Shown one piece after another: positions 7,792 to 9,634 of a stretch of 9,634 nt of DNA (positions are counted from its first letter, which is position 1; each line of letters begins with the position of its first letter). The notes under the pieces were generated by a model. It saw only the letters and a program-made list of their open reading frames with translations, had not been told where the DNA came from and made no database searches. Origin of the DNA: DASWJQ01 sp036397095 (lineage in GTDB: Bacteria > Chloroflexota > Anaerolineae > Anaerolineales > E44-bin32); NCBI GenBank assembly GCA_036397095.1, contig DASWJQ010000171.1, forward strand, positions 1 through 9,634. The letters run 5' to 3'. A program made the position numbers and the translations under genes.

Positions 7792-9135
7792 TTGGCCCAG
7801 GCACCCCCTACACCCCACACTACCGAGGCCGCCGTCGGCTACCGCCAGCTTATCAGCGGCAACCGCGACTTCCGCTACCTGTGGTTCGGCCAAATCGTCA
7901 GCCTGCTGGGCGATTGGTTCAACCTGATCGCCTCCGCCGCCTTGATCACCACCTTGACCCGCTCGGGGCTGGCCGTCGGCGGGCTGTTTGTCGTCCGCAT
8001 GCTGGCGCCGTTTCTGGTGAGCCCTCTGGCCGGTGTGTTGGCCGACCGCTACGACCGGCGCCGGCTGCTGATCGTGACCGACTTGGCCCGCGCCGTGACG
8101 GTGCTCGGCTTCCTGCTGGTGCGGCAAGCCGAGCACGTCTGGGTGCTGTATGCCTTGACCGCAGTGCAGCTGGCAATCAGCGGCGTGTTCTTCCCGACGC
8201 GCAACGCCATCCTGCCCGACCTGGTCAGCGAGCGCGAGCTGGGGGCGGCCAATGCGCTCAGCAGCGCCACCTGGTCGGTGATGTTGGCGCTGGGCGCGGC
8301 GCTGGGAGGGTTGGTCGCCGGCGGTTGGGGACTGTACCCCGCCTTTGCCATCGATGCCCTCACATTCGTCGCCTCGGCCGCGCTCCTCGCGCAAATCCGG
8401 ACTAGGGCGCAGGGGTCATTGGACACCTCCGGCCCCGCCGTCGGCGCGGCACTGCGCCAGTATGTCGTCGGTCTTGGCTACTTGTGGCGCCAGCCTGACA
8501 TTCTGTTTATTGTGGCCAGCAAAGGCGCCATGGGCCTGGCGGTGTCGGGTGCCTTCGAGGTGATTCAGGTAACCCTGGCCGAGCAGGTATTTGTGATTGG
8601 GGAGGGCGGCAGCACCAGCCTGGGGATCCTGTACATGACAGCCGGCGTTGGGACGGGTCTTGGGCCGATCGTCGCCCGTGTGTTTACCGGCGACCGTGTT
8701 CGTCCCCTGCGCTACGCGCTGCCGGCTGCCTTCCTGGTTGCCGCCGCCGGGCTGCTCCTGATCGCACCGCTGACCAGCTTCGGCCTTGTCCTGGCCGGCG
8801 GCCTGCTGCGGGCTATTGGGTCAGGCGTCAACTGGGTGATGGCGACCCAACTCCTGTTGCTGCTGGTGCCCAACCGGGTCCGAGGGCGCGTCTTTGCCAC
8901 GGAATTTGCCTTGTTTACGCTGGCGACGGCCACCGGGGCGGGCGGGGTCGGCTGGCTGCTAGATCGGACCGATCTGGGTTTGGGCGGCACGCTCCGCCTG
9001 CTGGCACTGCTTGCCGGCCTTGCTGCCGGTCTGTGGCTGGTGTGGCTGGCCCTGGGTCGCTACCGGGACACACCGTTGACGCCTGAGGAACGCAGCGAGC
9101 GACCGGGTCAGGTACCTGTGGAGCCGTCACACTAA
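7792..9135 (+). CDS. MFS exporter, MFS_3 (EntS-like) type
   Basis: A 447-residue inner-membrane protein with about twelve hydrophobic helices, the first near residues 28-52 and the last near 400-420. The NRDFRYLWFGQIVSLLGDWFNL opening and the loop after helix 2, GVLADRYDRRRLL (81-93, MFS motif A), match the MFS_3 branch that includes enterobactin exporter EntS and macrolide exporters. It likely uses the proton gradient to expel a small molecule, but the substrate is not readable. The only usable start between the in-frame stop at 7771 and the conserved opening is TTG 7792, and only a weak GAGTAGG (7775-7781) precedes it. It begins 37 bases after the dehydrogenase stop, so it may depend on translation of that gene. 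The tail after residue 421 is short and charged. A strong hairpin follows the stop codon. Confidence 0.92.
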   Translation: MAQAPPTPHTTEAAVGYRQLISGNRDFRYLWFGQIVSLLGDWFNLIASAALITTLTRSGLAVGGLFVVRMLAPFLVSPLAGVLADRYDRRRLLIVTDLARAVTVLGFLLVRQAEHVWVLYALTAVQLAISGVFFPTRNAILPDLVSERELGAANALSSATWSVMLALGAALGGLVAGGWGLYPAFAIDALTFVASAALLAQIRTRAQGSLDTSGPAVGAALRQYVVGLGYLWRQPDILFIVASKGAMGLAVSGAFEVIQVTLAEQVFVIGEGGSTSLGILYMTAGVGTGLGPIVARVFTGDRVRPLRYALPAAFLVAAAGLLLIAPLTSFGLVLAGGLLRAIGSGVNWVMATQLLLLLVPNRVRGRVFATEFALFTLATATGAGGVGWLLDRTDLGLGGTLRLLALLAGLAAGLWLVWLALGRYRDTPLTPEERSERPGQVPVEPSH

Positions 9136-9162
9136 TGGCGAGCCTTGCGCACTTCAGCGCTG

Positions 9163-9186
9163 CCGGGGCGACCGGCGGTCCCCCGG
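9163..9186 (+). terminator. GC-rich hairpin after the exporter gene
   Basis: CCGGGGCGACC (9163-9173) pairs with GGTCCCCCGG (9177-9186) through ten base pairs with one bulged C and a GGC loop. It sits 27 bases after the exporter stop. No T-run follows, so it may end or protect the operon transcript without being a classical intrinsic terminator. Confidence 0.42.
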
Positions 9187-9224
9187 TGCCTCCTGTCAAC
9201 GCCAGGTGGAATTGCCAGGCCCCG

Positions 9225-9362
9225 GTAGGGACACGACCTTTCGTGCCCGAAAGAGAATCTCTATGCGCCATGTAGAAAGGGGTAGCGTGCGCCATTCCGC
9301 TGTCGGGAACCTTTCTTAGGCTGCTACCGGTCTTGTAGAAACGTTGTATACAACGTCCCTAC
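9225..9362. repeat. MITE/REP-like element with inverted GTAGGGAC ends
   Basis: The 138-base segment starts with GTAGGGAC (9225-9232) and ends with its exact complement GTCCCTAC (9355-9362). Each end is itself hairpin-forming. The left end holds GGG-A-CACGA against TCGTG-CCC (9228-9247) and, overlapping it, CTTTCG-TGCC-CGAAAG (9238-9253). The right end holds a perfect 16-base palindrome. Inside are TGTAGAAA twice (9271-9278, 9334-9341) and two interleaved complementary pairs. No open frame lies within it. I see no clear target-site duplication. From memory, GTAGGG-type palindromes are frequent intergenic repeats in Chloroflexota and cyanobacteria. Copy number cannot be judged from one window. 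Confidence 0.42.
9341..9356. repeat. Perfect 16-base palindrome ACGTTGTATACAACGT
   Basis: The sequence equals its own reverse complement. With flanks GTAG (9335-9338) and CTAC (9359-9362) the symmetry extends to 28 bases, with only AA against CC mismatching. It could be a REP-type unit, a protein dimer site, or the foot of a cruciform. It forms the right end of the 138-base element. Confidence 0.6.
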
Positions 9363-9371
9363 GGTTGGATC

Positions 9372-9476
9372 GCCGTCCAGGCGCCGCCCGAGGGCCCCGC
9401 TGAGGCCGACGGCTGCCTACCTATACGGAGGGCTGCAAGGGACCCGCGAAAGGGACGATCCTCTGGGGCTGTAGCC
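9372..9476. other. Tandem stem structures, possible structured RNA
   Basis: GCCGTC (9372-9377) pairs with GACGGC (9408-9413) around a very GC-rich interior. Next, GGCTGCA (9431-9437) pairs with TGTAGCC (9470-9476), one pair being G-T. Within it AGGG (9438-9441) can pair with CTCT (9461-9464) through one G-T, and CCC (9443-9445) closes a GCGAAA loop with GGG (9452-9454). The nesting resembles a small folded RNA, but I recognise no riboswitch, RNase P, SRP or 6S signature. GC-rich DNA gives such pairings by chance. Confidence 0.25.
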
Positions 9477-9611
9477 GGTAGGGCAGGGCAGGTCCGTGCT
9501 GGTTGGCCGTGGTCCACGATGTAATCAGTCAGCCGCGCACCTCGTGTCCCATCCTTTCAAGAATACACTCTCAGCTTGACACGTCCCCCCGGCAGGGTGG
9601 CCAAAACGCCC

Positions 9612-9627
9612 AGTTGCTAATGCAACT
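9612..9627. promoter_or_regulatory. Operator-like inverted repeat near the right edge
   Basis: AGTTGC (9612-9617) and GCAACT (9622-9627) are perfect inverted arms around TAAT. The TTGC...GCAA form with a short AT-rich centre is the usual size and shape of a MarR-type dimer operator. AAAGG (9628-9632) just after it could be a ribosome site for a plus-strand gene starting beyond the window. Both ideas are inference. Confidence 0.3.
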
Positions 9628-9634
9628 AAAGGTA

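Larger units (their letters stand above)
9136..9634. other. Gene-free stretch of about 500 bases, rich in inverted repeats
   Basis: I find no convincing coding frame here: stops occur in all plus frames. The open minus-strand frames are either short or run into the exporter gene antisense to it. The stretch holds, in order, a GC-rich hairpin, a 138-base element with inverted ends, two neighbouring stem structures and an operator-like inverted repeat near the edge. No tRNA T-loop (GGTTCRA) or cloverleaf is visible. Confidence 0.6.

Noticed and set aside
7609..8394. Minus-strand open frame of 261 codons
   Set aside because: It is antisense to the dehydrogenase end and exporter start, very rich in Gln, Gly and His, with no domain motif.
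9245..9265. AGAGAATCTCT near-palindrome at 9251-9261
   Set aside because: It is short, overlaps the hairpin of the repeat element and has no independent meaning I can support.
8915..9295. Minus-strand frame of 126 codons running into the exporter gene
   Set aside because: Its larger part is antisense to the exporter, it has no recognisable motif, and its start lies inside the repeat element.
9576..9604. TTGACA consensus -35 box at 9576-9581
   Set aside because: No -10-like sequence occurs 16-18 bases downstream (GGCCAA at that place), so a promoter is not supported.
9136..9634. tRNA, tmRNA, RNase P or known riboswitch in the gene-free end
   Set aside because: I found no T-loop, acceptor-stem pairing or conserved core of these RNAs. 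The stems present are reported only as unassigned structure.
1..9634. CRISPR array, toxin-antitoxin pair, phage or defence cassette
   Set aside because: There are no regularly spaced direct repeats, no nuclease, transposase, integrase or toxin motifs. The genes have the look of an ordinary chromosomal run.

Overview
The window is G+C-rich bacterial chromosome. It carries five consecutive plus-strand genes, preceded by a short minus-strand block and followed by about 500 bases without genes. The gene set (QC-like M28 lipoprotein, class I/II aminotransferase, HflX, FAD/Fe-S dehydrogenase fusion, MFS_3-type exporter) and GTAGGGAC-type palindromes in the last intergenic region suggest a Chloroflexota-like (Anaerolineae-type) genome. 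That placement is my inference from style and content. No rRNA, marker protein alignment or tRNA confirms it.

Layout: positions 1-525 (minus) hold an open frame that runs off the left edge. It is an unrecognised protein with one probable membrane segment. A 9-bp hairpin at 581-604 separates it from a single-domain rhodanese (614-1087, minus) whose active loop keeps the cysteine but has Met where Arg is usual. A divergent intergenic stretch follows. Then come, all on plus: a lipoprotein of the M28 / glutaminyl cyclase type (1206-2111), a PLP aminotransferase (2179-3357), the ribosome-associated GTPase HflX (3406-4764), a 977-residue FAD plus Fe-S dehydrogenase (4821-7754) and a 12-helix MFS exporter (7792-9135). 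Gaps between them are 37-67 bases, so read-through is likely. A promoter-like pair placed exactly to start transcription at the hflX ATG suggests a second, leaderless transcript beginning there.

The plus-strand genes do not form an obvious single pathway. Peptide processing outside the membrane, amino acid/keto acid exchange, ribosome rescue, 2-hydroxyacid oxidation and export are mixed, as in an ordinary housekeeping run. The most unusual material is non-coding: 9136-9634 contains a strong hairpin just after the exporter gene, a 138-base element bounded by inverted GTAGGGAC/GTCCCTAC with a perfect 16-base palindrome at one end, a run of nested stems (9372-9476), and a 16-base inverted repeat near the right edge that looks like a repressor operator. 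I see no convincing defence system, phage, CRISPR array, RNA gene or transposase gene.
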